Source: a virus
DNA length: 30,488 nucleotides
Strand: one strand, 5' to 3'
IMG/VR virus record: IMGVR_UViG_3300008106_000020
Span: 1 to 30,488 of that record
This document shows positions 7,083 through 16,467 of this stretch, in pieces. The first letter of the stretch is position 1, and each line of letters begins with the position of its first letter. The notes under the pieces are model-generated. The model was not told the origin of the DNA and ran no database searches. It saw only the letters and a program-made list of their open reading frames with translations. A program made the translations under genes and the position numbers.

Positions 7083-7793
7083 ATGTTTAACGATGCAACT
7101 ATAGTAAAACGTGGCAATACTGTTATTGTTCAACACGGCGACGATTCGGGCTTGTTTGTGCGATTTTATAGTGATGCCATTCAGAATCACGAGAAAACCA
7201 ATCAAGAAGGGCGCCCTATCTACGACCAAGTAGAAATGTGTGAAATTCTTTTTGCTGGTGATAGCACAAAGACAAAGATAGGTCGCGCCACAGAAGGAAA
7301 CCCACCATATTATCTTAGATTCCCAAGGCAATATGAAGCCTTTAAGCAACAACAAGAAGTTGTGCAAGACGGCACTCCGATTGAGCATTGGCCGCCGATT
7401 AGCAAGGCGCAGGCACTCGAACTAAAGGCCATGAACATCCATACGGTTGAGATGCTGGCAAGCGTGCCGGATGTAAACCTTAAATGGATGGGTGCGCGTC
7501 AACTGCGCGAAAATGCAAAAGTATGGCTTTCTGAGGCAGAGGCAGGTAAAGAAGCGATCCGCCTAAATAACAAAATTGAAGAACTGCAAATGCAAATCGA
7601 GGCCATGAAAAACCAAAACTCTGGTTTTTCTGCTAGCCAAAAACAAGAGGAAGTAGTACAATCCCAATCCATAGCTCCACCTTCATTGGAAGCGCCTGAC
7701 ATTAAACCTATTGTCACCAAAATGCGTGGCAGACCAAAGAAGGTAGAAAATGGCGCAAACATTACTCCAACTGATGCAACAAGCAGCGAATGA
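7083..7793 (+). CDS. Conserved phage head-region protein with AT-hook-like motif
   Basis: A 236-aa protein preceded by GGGGG. The middle (PIEHWPPISKAQALELKAMN, then VEMLASVPDV and MGARQLRENAKVWL) matches phage proteins encoded between capsid and adaptor genes and resembles a helix-hairpin-helix-like repeat. A coiled coil follows (about residues 155-182). The Gln/Ser/Pro-rich tail carries MRGRPKKVE (RGRPKK at 215-220), an AT-hook-like minor-groove DNA-binding motif. Its last 44 bases overlap the start of the next gene. It could contact packaged DNA inside the head; that role is inferred. Confidence 0.6.
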   Translation: MFNDATIVKRGNTVIVQHGDDSGLFVRFYSDAIQNHEKTNQEGRPIYDQVEMCEILFAGDSTKTKIGRATEGNPPYYLRFPRQYEAFKQQQEVVQDGTPIEHWPPISKAQALELKAMNIHTVEMLASVPDVNLKWMGARQLRENAKVWLSEAEAGKEAIRLNNKIEELQMQIEAMKNQNSGFSASQKQEEVVQSQSIAPPSLEAPDIKPIVTKMRGRPKKVENGANITPTDATSSE

Positions 7794-8679
7794 ATTAGGC
7801 ATTCCTGAGCCAAGTCAGATTATTGGCGCGCAAGATGAGCAATCCAAGCAGCTTTTGGCTTTAGCGCAGCGCGAGGGTAAAGATTTTTCTGTCATAGCCA
7901 ACAAAAACGGTGGCTGGCAAGCACTGCACAAGGAATACGAATTTACTACAGTTGTGGAAACGCAGACTGGAACTATTGTCAGCGGTTCTGCGGTGGTAAC
8001 TGGCTTATCAAATACTTCTGTTTTGGCAGCGCAGGTTTTCGGCGCTTCTGCCAACGGGATTGCCAACAATAGCATTATTGTTTCGATTGATAGCCCAACA
8101 CAAGTAACCCTGAACCAAGTCGCTACGGCAAGCGGCACCGTAAGCATAAATTTTGGCAAAATTGCTTATCCAATGCCAAGTGATTTAGAGTATTTTGTGC
8201 AACGTACATGGTGGGATAATACCTACAAATGGGAACTTTTGGGACCAATTACGGCGCAGGAAAAGCAAATCTTAAAGTATGGAATCATTGCTAGTGGTCC
8301 ACGCGCAAAGTTTTATATCCGCAATGGTTTGATGTATCTGAATCCAATGCCGGAAACCAGCGGCCAGCTTTTTGCTTATGATTATTTTAGCAATGCTTGG
8401 TGCGAATCTGCCACTGGAACGCCACAGAAACTATGGCTTGCTGATACGGATGTGTACAGGCTGGATGAGGATTGTTTTATAACGGGCATTAAGTGGCGGT
8501 TTCTACGAGCCAAGGGGCTTGATTACTCGCAAGAGAAATCAGATTATGAAGCTGATTGCCAGCGCGTAGGCGCTCGTGATGGCGGCAATCGTGATTTGCC
8601 TATCGCTGGCGGAACTTATGGGGCAAGGTTCCTAGATTATGAAAATATCCCTGATGGCAATTACCCCGGTAGGCCATAA
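7750..8679 (+). CDS. Putative head-tail adaptor (P22 gp4/tail tube A type)
   Basis: A 309-aa protein. The N-terminus (TLLQLMQQAANELGIPEPSQ, then QLLALAQREGKDF and GGWQALHKEYEF) and the C-terminus (CFITGIKWRFLRAKGLDY, YEADCQR) match phage adaptor proteins that extend the portal. Residues 74-135 (GTIVSGSAVVTGLS to IDSPTQVTLNQVA) look like a beta module often inserted into virion proteins, making it longer than a simple gp4 adaptor. AAGG lies upstream of the ATG. It overlaps the preceding gene by 44 bases, and its last base is the first base of the next gene. The role is inferred from synteny and helical signatures. Confidence 0.72.
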   Translation: MAQTLLQLMQQAANELGIPEPSQIIGAQDEQSKQLLALAQREGKDFSVIANKNGGWQALHKEYEFTTVVETQTGTIVSGSAVVTGLSNTSVLAAQVFGASANGIANNSIIVSIDSPTQVTLNQVATASGTVSINFGKIAYPMPSDLEYFVQRTWWDNTYKWELLGPITAQEKQILKYGIIASGPRAKFYIRNGLMYLNPMPETSGQLFAYDYFSNAWCESATGTPQKLWLADTDVYRLDEDCFITGIKWRFLRAKGLDYSQEKSDYEADCQRVGARDGGNRDLPIAGGTYGARFLDYENIPDGNYPGRP

Positions 8680-10211
8680 TGATCCCTAACAACGGCAGGC
8701 GGGTATCGCGCACCACTTCAATTCAAGCCCCAACGGGCGGTTTGAACGCAAAAGACCCATTGGCTAACATGAAGGAAACCGAAGCCGTTACGTTGGAGAA
8801 TTGGTTTCCAACACCATCAAGCGTTGACATAAGAAATGGTTATGAAGCCCATGTAACCGGCATGAGCACGGTTCAAACATTAGCGCCGTATAATGATGGT
8901 GTGCAGCGCGAGATGTTTGGTGTTTCTGGCAATTCTATTTATAACGTCACCACGGCAGGGGCTGTAGGTTTGCCGGTGGTTACAGGCCTGACAAATTCCC
9001 GTTTTCAATACATCAACATGGGAACGGCGGGCGGGTTTTTCCTGCTTATGGTAAACGGCGCAGATAAAATGCGAGTTTACACTGGTTCCACGTGGTACGC
9101 AGATGGCACAACAACTACTGTAACTGGCTTTGATACAGCAAATGCTGCACATATTAATAACTTCAAAAACCGAGTATGGTTTATTGAAAAAGACAGTTTT
9201 AACGCATGGTATTTGCCAGTTTCTTCTATTGGTGGGGCAGCAAACAATCTTGATTTATCCGGCCTGTTTCGCATGGGTGGCTATCTCATGGCAATGGCCA
9301 ACTGGACGATTGATAACGCGGCTGGCGTTGATGATTACGCGGCGTTTATCACTTCGGAGGGTGAGGTTGCCTTGTATAAGGGAACTGACCCATCAAGCTC
9401 AACCACATGGGCTCTGGTTGGCACTTTCCGCATGGGCAGACCTGTGGGTCGCAGATGCTTTACCAAGGCTGGCGCGGATGTGCTGGTAATTACTACAGAC
9501 GGGGCATTCCCGCTATCAAAGGCGCTTCTTACTGACCGTTCGCAGTTAAACCTTGCCGCAACGGATAATATCAGCACGATTTTCAATTCAGATGTGCAGG
9601 CTTACGGTTCTGTATTTGGGTGGCAACCAATCATTCATCCCTTTGGTAAAAAACTGATTATTAATGTGCCGACCACTGAAGGGCAAGTGGCGCACCAGTA
9701 TGTAATGAACACCAGTCATGGCGCATGGACAAAATTTACAGGGTGGAATGCTATTTGCTGGGAAACGCTTGGGGATGAGCTTTTCTTTGGTGGTTCAAAT
9801 GGGGTATATAAGGCAGACACAGGGGAAAGCGATAACGGGTCGGCTATTGTATGCGTTGCACAGCAGGCGGCGAGCTATTTTGGAAGCAAAACCGGGATAA
9901 AAAAATGGTCAATGGCCAGACCTGTTTTTATCAGTAATGGAACAATCAATCCCGCCATTGTGCTTAACGTTGACTTTGCTCAAAACCGCACTGCTTATGC
10001 GCCGAGTTTTACGGATAATGTGGGAAGCGCATGGGATGTATCTGATTGGAACGTTGCTTCATGGACGCGCGGCGATAACATTATTAAAAATTGGCAAACG
10101 GTGACCGGCGTTGGCTATGCGGCTGGCATTCGAGTAGTTACTTCTACTGAGTTTTTAACGTGTCAATGGGTTTCGACTGATTTTGTTTATGAAATCGGGG
10201 CGGTATTGTGA
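8679..10211 (+). CDS. Tail hub/DNA stabilization protein (P22 gp10-like)
   Basis: A 510-aa protein starting with a typical segment (IQAPTGGLNAKDPLANMKET, then AVTLENWFPTPSSVDIRNGY). Internal repeating blades follow, such as FKNRVWFIEKDSFNAWYLP and DDYAAFITSEGEVALYKGTD. This layout is characteristic of the beta-propeller tail hub that caps packaged DNA in P22-type podoviruses and of related tail-tube B proteins. It sits directly after the adaptor (one-base overlap) and before a GNAT-like gene whose GTG overlaps its stop. Length is close to P22 gp10. Confidence 0.8.
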   Translation: MIPNNGRRVSRTTSIQAPTGGLNAKDPLANMKETEAVTLENWFPTPSSVDIRNGYEAHVTGMSTVQTLAPYNDGVQREMFGVSGNSIYNVTTAGAVGLPVVTGLTNSRFQYINMGTAGGFFLLMVNGADKMRVYTGSTWYADGTTTTVTGFDTANAAHINNFKNRVWFIEKDSFNAWYLPVSSIGGAANNLDLSGLFRMGGYLMAMANWTIDNAAGVDDYAAFITSEGEVALYKGTDPSSSTTWALVGTFRMGRPVGRRCFTKAGADVLVITTDGAFPLSKALLTDRSQLNLAATDNISTIFNSDVQAYGSVFGWQPIIHPFGKKLIINVPTTEGQVAHQYVMNTSHGAWTKFTGWNAICWETLGDELFFGGSNGVYKADTGESDNGSAIVCVAQQAASYFGSKTGIKKWSMARPVFISNGTINPAIVLNVDFAQNRTAYAPSFTDNVGSAWDVSDWNVASWTRGDNIIKNWQTVTGVGYAAGIRVVTSTEFLTCQWVSTDFVYEIGAVL

Positions 10212-10621
10212 ATCTTGTTTTTGGCAAGGATGAAGAAGTCGGAAAGTGGGTTGCGGCTCAGTTAGGAATGGATGACGAGGCTTTCTATCCATGCACAGCC
10301 ATAGGAATAGAAAAAGAAGGCAAGTTGATAGCCGGTGTGGTTTATAATAATTACCAGCCAGAATTATTGATAGAAATGTCAATCGCAAGCCTTGACAAGA
10401 GATGGGCAACAAGGCATAATATAAAAGCGTTCTTTAGATACCCCTTCATCCAGCTCGGACTGGAAAGAGTTCAGACGCTTTGCAAAGCAGCAGACAAGGG
10501 GGTTGTCATGTTTAACAAAAGACTTGGTTTCACGCCTGAAGGATACCACCGCAAGGCTTTCCATGGCGGTCATGACGCTATTTCTTGGTCTATGTTAAAA
10601 CCAGAATGTAAGTGGATTTAA
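10208..10621 (+). CDS. GNAT-like acetyltransferase-fold protein
   Basis: A 137-aa protein starting at GTG that overlaps the preceding stop (GTGA). The second half shows a GNAT-like end: FIQLGLERVQTLC, then ADKGVVMFNKRLGFTPEGYH (small-molecule acetyl-CoA fold, with the usual Asn, Lys and Leu-Gly-Phe turn). The beta strand GKLIAGVVYNNY fits the N-terminal sheet. Proteins of this type often lie between tail-hub and ejection genes in podoviruses. Whether it acetylates something or has become a structural chaperone cannot be told. The acceptor is unknown. Confidence 0.65.
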   Translation: MNLVFGKDEEVGKWVAAQLGMDDEAFYPCTAIGIEKEGKLIAGVVYNNYQPELLIEMSIASLDKRWATRHNIKAFFRYPFIQLGLERVQTLCKAADKGVVMFNKRLGFTPEGYHRKAFHGGHDAISWSMLKPECKWI

Positions 10622-10622
10622 T

Positions 10623-11669
10623 ATGGGCAAGAAATCACCTAAAGCTCCCGCAGCACCAGACCCTGTAGCTACCGCGCAAGCGCAAGCAGCAATGAATAAG
10701 GAAACGGCTATTGCTAATGCACAGCTTGGCAATGTTGACCAATACACCCCTTATGGAAGCCTTGTATATACTCAAACTGGGGGAAATCCTGTTTATAATG
10801 AAGAGGCTTATGCTAAAGCAATGGATGCTTATAGCAAATCATTAGAGAATTACACGATAACGCAAACTACTAATAGATTTGGCAGAACTAGAACATCAAA
10901 ACCGGAAATCCCGCAAGCACCAAAGCGCGAGGATTTTCTTATCAGCAAAGGAGATGTGCCAAAATTCACCTCAAGAATTACTTTATCACCTGAGCAGCAA
11001 CGGTTATTGGATTTAACGCAGCAAGGCGACTTGGGGACGGCGCAGCTTGGCTTAGACCAGCTTGGGCGTATTTCACAATCAGTAAGCACCCCATTCAGCT
11101 ATGCTGGCTTGCCTTCTTATGGCGAAACAGACCAAACTGCCGCCGCCGCACGCGCTGAAGAAGCCTTAATGGCGCGCATGAATCCGCAGTTTCAGCGTGA
11201 CGAAGAAGCATTACGCACTCGCTTGATTAACCAGGGCATCGGCCAAGGCTCGCAAGCGTATCAGCGTGAAATGGAATCTTTTAATCAGGCACGCAATGAC
11301 GCCCGCACACAAGCAATCATAAGCGGGCAACAATTTGGCTCCCGTGAGTTGGCTGATGCCTTAATGCGTCGCAATCAGGGCATACAAGAATACACCACGC
11401 AGCGCAATGCACCGCTGAATGAATATATTGCGCTTACTGGCGGTACGCAAATTCAGAATCCGCAATTTGCTTCTGCCGGCAGCGGAGGCATAAAACCAGT
11501 GGATTACACTGGATTGGTTGGCGATCAATATAAAGCACAACTTGGCCAATATAATTCTAGAATTGCTCAACAAAACGCAAATATGCAAACAGCCCAGCAA
11601 TTATTGGGAATGGCTGGAGGTTTTGCTGGTGGCTCCGGTTCACTTTTTGGCTATAAACTTTGGGGTTAA
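10623..11669 (+). CDS. Putative internal virion/DNA ejection protein (first)
   Basis: A 348-aa, Gln/Ala-rich, largely helical protein. It begins MGKKSPKAPAAPDPVATAQA and carries NVDQYTPYGSLVYTQTG (about residues 37-53), a signature of podovirus internal virion proteins that precede the larger ejection proteins. The middle (QFQRDEEALRTRLINQGIGQ) is coiled-coil-like. The C-terminus is Gly-rich and hydrophobic. It is the first of three consecutive genes (10623, 11675, 12769), the usual number of ejection proteins in P22/T7-type phages, which form a channel through the envelope. Assigned by synteny and composition. Confidence 0.7.
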   Translation: MGKKSPKAPAAPDPVATAQAQAAMNKETAIANAQLGNVDQYTPYGSLVYTQTGGNPVYNEEAYAKAMDAYSKSLENYTITQTTNRFGRTRTSKPEIPQAPKREDFLISKGDVPKFTSRITLSPEQQRLLDLTQQGDLGTAQLGLDQLGRISQSVSTPFSYAGLPSYGETDQTAAAARAEEALMARMNPQFQRDEEALRTRLINQGIGQGSQAYQREMESFNQARNDARTQAIISGQQFGSRELADALMRRNQGIQEYTTQRNAPLNEYIALTGGTQIQNPQFASAGSGGIKPVDYTGLVGDQYKAQLGQYNSRIAQQNANMQTAQQLLGMAGGFAGGSGSLFGYKLWG

Positions 11670-11674
11670 TAAAC

Positions 11675-12769
11675 ATGGTGCAATTTTACGACCCAACACA
11701 AGAAGCAGAAATCAAACGCCGTCGCCGCATGGCTGAAATGCTGCAAATGCAAGGGCAATCGCGTCCTACTGAAGTTGTGAGTGGCTACGCCGTGCCGCAG
11801 TCGGGCTTTGAGGGATTGGCTAGGGGTTTGGCTGGTTTCGCTGGCGGGTATGAGGGGGCAAAGGCTGATATGATGGAGCAGGAGCAAGCGAAACAGCGTC
11901 AGCAACTTGCAGATGCTTTGATGAAAGCGGGGACAAGGGAAGAAGCTGCTGCGATTATGGCGCAAGACCCGTCGATGGTTGGTGAAGCGATGAGGATGAA
12001 ATTTTCCTCAGGTGAGGCAATGCCTTCAAATGTGCAAGAATACAATTTTTACAATCAGCTTTCCCCTGCTGAAAAAGAAAATTATTTGCGCGTTAAACGT
12101 TCCACTCCGTATTTGGATATAGGGGGGCAACTGGTTCAGCCAAGTCCATTAACTGGGCAACCAATGTCAACTTTTGATAAAACAAGAACGCCAGCAGACG
12201 AAGCCAAAATGAAACAAAATATGATGGCCGAGGAGGCTAGGGCGCTTTCGGCTATTCGTGAAAACGCTCAAACATCTAAAAAGATTGCCGAAATACTGGA
12301 AAACAAAGCCGGGATTGCTGGCATTACGGGCTTGTCGTCTATTGTGCCTAATCGCCCTGGCTCTGCTTCGGCAAACGCGCAGGCAGACATTGATACTCTA
12401 AAAGCACGCTCTGCTTTTGGGGCATTGCAAGAAATGCGTACGAATTCGCCAACAGGCGGTGCGCTTGGTGGGATTGCTATACAGGAATTAGAAATGCTGA
12501 GAAACGCTGAAGCATCCCTGCAAAACGCGCAAAGCGAAGAAGAATTCACTCGTGCGCTCACTGATTACAAAATGGCTCTAGCTAATGCCGATAGGGTTAT
12601 TAAAGAGGCGTATAGAAACAAATACGGGGTTGATTTGCCATCGGAAACACCAGTAAACGACCCATTAGCCGCAGCTCGTGACGCTATGCCTCCTGAAGGA
12701 ACTATGGCCGAAAACCCAACTACAGGACAAAGAATAATTGTTAGAAACGGGAAATGGGAGCAACTATAA
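11675..12769 (+). CDS. Putative internal virion/DNA ejection protein (second)
   Basis: A 364-aa Ala/Glu/Met-rich helical protein. The ATG at 11675 is preferred over an in-frame TTG at 11660 that would overlap the previous gene. A conserved block in the C-terminal half (KARSAFGALQEMRTNSPTGG, then ALGGIAIQELEMLRNAEASL and EEFTRALTDYKMAL) is common in phage DNA-transfer proteins. The C-terminus ends with a short GQRIIVRNGKWEQL strand motif. The stop overlaps the next ATG by one base. It probably forms part of the ejected transmembrane channel with its two neighbours. Confidence 0.7.
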   Translation: MVQFYDPTQEAEIKRRRRMAEMLQMQGQSRPTEVVSGYAVPQSGFEGLARGLAGFAGGYEGAKADMMEQEQAKQRQQLADALMKAGTREEAAAIMAQDPSMVGEAMRMKFSSGEAMPSNVQEYNFYNQLSPAEKENYLRVKRSTPYLDIGGQLVQPSPLTGQPMSTFDKTRTPADEAKMKQNMMAEEARALSAIRENAQTSKKIAEILENKAGIAGITGLSSIVPNRPGSASANAQADIDTLKARSAFGALQEMRTNSPTGGALGGIAIQELEMLRNAEASLQNAQSEEEFTRALTDYKMALANADRVIKEAYRNKYGVDLPSETPVNDPLAAARDAMPPEGTMAENPTTGQRIIVRNGKWEQL

Positions 12770-14898
12770 TGCAACTTCCCGCTGGATTCGTATTATTAAA
12801 TGAACAATCCATACCACAAGAAAAGAAGCCGCTTCCGGGCGTTAAAAAAACGACCACTCCCGAGGCCATTGCTAATTTTGTTGGTTCTAGTATTGTTGGT
12901 GCTGCGGATGCGGCATCTTTTGGTTTCGGGGATGAATTAACAGCTGCCCTCGGTTCTATCGCTCCCGCATTATTGACAGATAAAACATTAGAGCAGGCAT
13001 ACGAACAAAACCTTGAAAGAAATCGTCAACAGATTGAAGCAATGCGTGAGCGCAATCCTGCGGGGTTTCTCACGGGGCAGGTCGCTGGGTCTTTGGCGAC
13101 AGGAGCAGCCGCACTTGGAACAAAAGGCGGAGCGGCGATTGCTAATAGCCTTCGCTCGGGTAAAGTGCTTGGATACAACCTCGGGCTTGCCGGTCGTGCT
13201 GGAAAAGCAAGTGCACTCGGTGCCGCTGCTTCTGGTGCCGCTGGCGCTGGGGCTGGAGAGGGTGTTGAGAATAGACTGGGATCATCCCTCGACAGTGCCT
13301 TGGCTGGTGGTGCTATTGGTGGCGCTATTCCCATTGTGGGGTCAGTTGCTGGTAGGGTAGTGCAAAAAGCTACTGGGGCAAAGCAGATTATCGGGAAAGG
13401 TATAAGCGCGCGTGACACTGAAGAATTGGATAACGCGCTAAATGCAATTAAATTAAGAAGTTCTGCTGCATATAAAGAAATGCGTAATGCTGGCGCTATT
13501 ATTAACAAACCGCGCGCCGTAAACATTACAAACAAAATTGAACAAGCATTGCGTGCTGACGGAAAATTAAATACAAATTTACATGCTAATACTTTATCAG
13601 TTTTGGATGATTTCAAAAACGCTGCAAGGCAGGGTGATTTCACTTTAGAGGATTTAGACCAATGGCGACAATTATTTGGTCAAGTTGCAGGCAATTTTAA
13701 CGACCCTATCAATGCTAGAAAAGCATCTATTGCTATTGAAACAATAGATGACGCAGTTGATTCGTTAAAAGGGATTGATATTAAGGGTGGGAGCACAAAA
13801 GCTATTGATGCTTTGAATTATGGTCGTCAAGAATGGGCTAGAGCGCGTAAGTTTGAACGTGTTGCGAATGTCATTAAAAAATCAGATGGTGATGCAAATT
13901 ATCTCAAACGTGAATTTAATAAAATGATTACAGACCCTCGCAAATCACGAGGGCTTAATGATGCTGAAAAAGCCGCGTTAAAAGAAGCCGGGACACTTAA
14001 TACTTCTGAAGCAATTATGAAAACGCTTGGAAGATTTGGATTTGATGTTGGCAATAGCAGAATCGGCTCCGGTGTTGGTGCTTTGGTTGGCGGCGGCATA
14101 ACTGGGGCTGCTGCTGGAACTGGAGCTGGAATTGCTGCACCTGTAATTGGAACTGCTGCAAAATATGGACAAAAACTTACTGCACGCGGCAAGGCAGAAA
14201 ATCTACTTAGCACGATTGAGGGCATTCAGCAAAAACAAACAAGCGGCCTCCCTGCGCTTATATCAAGCCCACGTTCAGGTCAACTTGCCGCACCTGCTGG
14301 CGCTGTAATTGGAGGGCAGTCACCCACCCGTATTGAAGTAAATCCTAACCAGCCGAATCCATACAGACAAGAACCGCCTCAATTTAATTTGCCAGAAGGA
14401 TTTATCTTAAAAAATGTCAATCCATCAAATTCAAGTCAACCCCTTGCCCCGCAATCGTCATTACAAGAACGCATCAAAAATGCCGAATCTTCTGGCAATC
14501 CTAACGCAAAAAACCCGCGTACTAGCGCATCTGGTTTATACCAATTCACTGACGATACATGGCGCTCAGTGGTGGATAAATGGGGGCGGCGCTCTGGCAT
14601 TAAGTACAGCGACAAAAACAACCCGCAAGCGCAAGAGCAAATGATGGCTGCTTTATTGCAGGACAACGCACGAATCTTGCAAAACAAGGGTATTGAAACA
14701 ACGGATGGCAATTTATATTTCGCGCATTTTATGGGAGCGCCCGCTGCAAGCAAGGCAATCCAAATGCTTGGCAAAAATGCCATTGCAGCGCGTAGTTTTC
14801 CTGAAGCGGCCAGAAAAAACCCCGAAGTGTTTTTCGAGGGGCAACGGCCGCGCACGATTGATGAAGTTTACCAAATTATAACAAGCAAGGTGGTGTAG
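12769..14898 (+). CDS. Ejection protein with C-terminal transglycosylase domain
   Basis: A 709-aa protein. The ATG at 12769 overlaps the prior stop (TAATG). Gly/Ala-rich hydrophobic stretches at about 125-190 and 432-464 could insert into membranes during DNA ejection. Residues 565-650 form a lysozyme-like lytic transglycosylase domain: LQERIKNAESSGNPNAKNP with likely catalytic Glu573 in the ES-S-G context, then SGLYQFTDDTW and YFAHFMGAPAASK. Such domains open peptidoglycan for DNA passage. Size and position match the large ejection protein (P22 gp16 / T7 gp16 analogues). A 205-aa ORF on the opposite strand (13026-13643) is a shadow of the Ala-rich part. Confidence 0.82.
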   Translation: MQLPAGFVLLNEQSIPQEKKPLPGVKKTTTPEAIANFVGSSIVGAADAASFGFGDELTAALGSIAPALLTDKTLEQAYEQNLERNRQQIEAMRERNPAGFLTGQVAGSLATGAAALGTKGGAAIANSLRSGKVLGYNLGLAGRAGKASALGAAASGAAGAGAGEGVENRLGSSLDSALAGGAIGGAIPIVGSVAGRVVQKATGAKQIIGKGISARDTEELDNALNAIKLRSSAAYKEMRNAGAIINKPRAVNITNKIEQALRADGKLNTNLHANTLSVLDDFKNAARQGDFTLEDLDQWRQLFGQVAGNFNDPINARKASIAIETIDDAVDSLKGIDIKGGSTKAIDALNYGRQEWARARKFERVANVIKKSDGDANYLKREFNKMITDPRKSRGLNDAEKAALKEAGTLNTSEAIMKTLGRFGFDVGNSRIGSGVGALVGGGITGAAAGTGAGIAAPVIGTAAKYGQKLTARGKAENLLSTIEGIQQKQTSGLPALISSPRSGQLAAPAGAVIGGQSPTRIEVNPNQPNPYRQEPPQFNLPEGFILKNVNPSNSSQPLAPQSSLQERIKNAESSGNPNAKNPRTSASGLYQFTDDTWRSVVDKWGRRSGIKYSDKNNPQAQEQMMAALLQDNARILQNKGIETTDGNLYFAHFMGAPAASKAIQMLGKNAIAARSFPEAARKNPEVFFEGQRPRTIDEVYQIITSKVV

Positions 14899-14899
14899 T

Positions 14900-16312
14900 A
14901 TGCCTTATAATGGCAGTGGAGTATTTACTCGTTTATATTCGTGGGTAAACGATGCCGCAGCAAATATCAAAATCCGTGCAGACCGCATGGATAATGAAAT
15001 GAACGGCATGGCCGTTGCTTTATCTACGGCAATCACGAAAGACGGTCAGACCACTATCACGGCAAATCTGCCTATGTCTAGCTTTCGTCATACTGGCGTA
15101 GGCAATGCTGCTTCGCGCACTGATTATGCAGCATTTGGGCAAGTACAGGATGGTAAGGCCGCATGGGTTGACGGTGGCGGCACAGCGGACGCAATTACTG
15201 CTGCTTATTCAATTCCAATTACGGCACTTGTTGACGGGCAACTTTGCTATGTGCGTGCAACGGCTGCTAACGTCACAACTACCCCGACGTTTTCCCCTAA
15301 TGGATTGACTGCTAGGACAATCGTTAAAAACGGCGGACAAGCGCTTGTTGCTGGCGATATTTCTGGTGACGGGCATGAATTGGAACTTCGCTATGATTTG
15401 GCAAATACTCGCTGGGAATTGATGAATCCGCGCCCGGTTTCAGTGACCAACCCCGTACTCAACGGCACCATCACCGGAAGCGCCTCGCCTAAAATCAACA
15501 ACTTCCGCCTGACTCTTACCACTGACGTGCCTGTCACCACAACGGACGTCACGGGCGCAAGCACGGTTTTCCTGACGCCTTACAACGGCAATCAGATTGC
15601 GCTGTATAACGGTACCGCATGGGAGCTATTGACTACGGCGCAAGTTTCACTCGCGCTTTCCGGCCTGACTTCTGGCCGCCCCTATGACGTGTTCGCCTAT
15701 AATAATGCTGGCACGGTTACGCTCGAAACGCTTGTGTGGACGAACGACACCACCCGCGCCACGGCGCTTGCCTATCAGGATGGCGTGCTTGTTCGCAGCG
15801 GCAGCACTACCCGCCGTTATCTGGGAACGTTCTACAGCACCGGCACGACGACGACGGAGGATAGCGCAAAGAATCGTTATCTTGCGAACTATTACAACAC
15901 GGTTCGTAAAAATATGTCTGCCGCCGAATCCACAGCGTCATGGACATATAGTACCGCCGCTTATCGGCAATGGAATAACGCCACTAACGCGGAAGTCAGT
16001 TTTATTCAGGGCGTTGCAGAAAATGCCGTGGAATGCCGAGTGTCGGGGAGGTTTGTCAATAGCACCGCAACAGCGCGGCAAGCATGGGTTGCAATCGGTC
16101 TCAATTCAGCAACAGCATTATGGGGGAACGCATCAATAGAAACTCAGCCTGTGATTAGTGCTGTGGCAGCATCAGGAACTTCACAGGGAAGCGCATTTCT
16201 TTTGGGAAAAAACACATTTAAGGCGCTTGAATACGGAGCCGGAGCCGATACTCAAACTTGGTATGGCACAAGTCAATGGCCGACAGGAATCTTTGGGAGC
16301 ATTAGCGTATGA
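14900..16312 (+). CDS. Tail fibre / receptor-binding protein
   Basis: A 470-aa protein. The N-terminus (FTRLYSWVNDAAANIKIRAD, then MDNEMNGMAVALS) is the typical virion-attachment segment of many tail fibres and tailspikes. From about residue 180 a second block begins (ASPKINNFRLTLTTDVPVTT, then STVFLTPYNGNQIALYNGTA and RRYLGTFYST) that recurs widely at fibre C-termini. The DNA of this block (about 15430-15900) is GC-richer, consistent with exchange of the receptor-binding part. AAGGTGG precedes the ATG; the stop overlaps a small gene (ATGA). No peptidase or depolymerase motif is obvious. Confidence 0.8.
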   Translation: MPYNGSGVFTRLYSWVNDAAANIKIRADRMDNEMNGMAVALSTAITKDGQTTITANLPMSSFRHTGVGNAASRTDYAAFGQVQDGKAAWVDGGGTADAITAAYSIPITALVDGQLCYVRATAANVTTTPTFSPNGLTARTIVKNGGQALVAGDISGDGHELELRYDLANTRWELMNPRPVSVTNPVLNGTITGSASPKINNFRLTLTTDVPVTTTDVTGASTVFLTPYNGNQIALYNGTAWELLTTAQVSLALSGLTSGRPYDVFAYNNAGTVTLETLVWTNDTTRATALAYQDGVLVRSGSTTRRYLGTFYSTGTTTTEDSAKNRYLANYYNTVRKNMSAAESTASWTYSTAAYRQWNNATNAEVSFIQGVAENAVECRVSGRFVNSTATARQAWVAIGLNSATALWGNASIETQPVISAVAASGTSQGSAFLLGKNTFKALEYGAGADTQTWYGTSQWPTGIFGSISV

Positions 16313-16467
16313 AGCTTCACGAACTCGACCAACTGATTAGAAGCATTTGCCCGATTAGTGGCATCAATACGGAAGGAGCCATCTGGTTTCCGCCAGAAGA
16401 CACGCCGGAGCAACGCGCAGCAGCGCAGGCGATTATGGACGAACATTTGGAGGAGGTGGTAGTATGA
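16309..16467 (+). CDS. 52-aa fibre-associated small protein
   Basis: A 52-aa gene overlapping both neighbours by four bases (ATGA at 16309 and at 16464). Its sequence (MKLHELDQLIRSICPISGIN, later AIWFPPEDTPEQRAAAQAIM) resembles short proteins found beside tail fibre genes (XkdW type): a helix, a Trp-Phe-Pro-Pro turn and a helix. Its 3' end supplies the GGAGGAGG ribosome site of the next gene. It could be a fibre assembly factor or small tail component; the coding status is stronger than the function. Confidence 0.7.
   Translation: MKLHELDQLIRSICPISGINTEGAIWFPPEDTPEQRAAAQAIMDEHLEEVVV

Noticed and set aside
13026-13643. 205-aa ORF on the - strand opposite the large ejection protein
   Set aside because: Low-complexity Ala/Pro/Ser product mirroring the Gly/Ala-rich coding strand; no ribosome site, and it lies wholly within a recognised gene.
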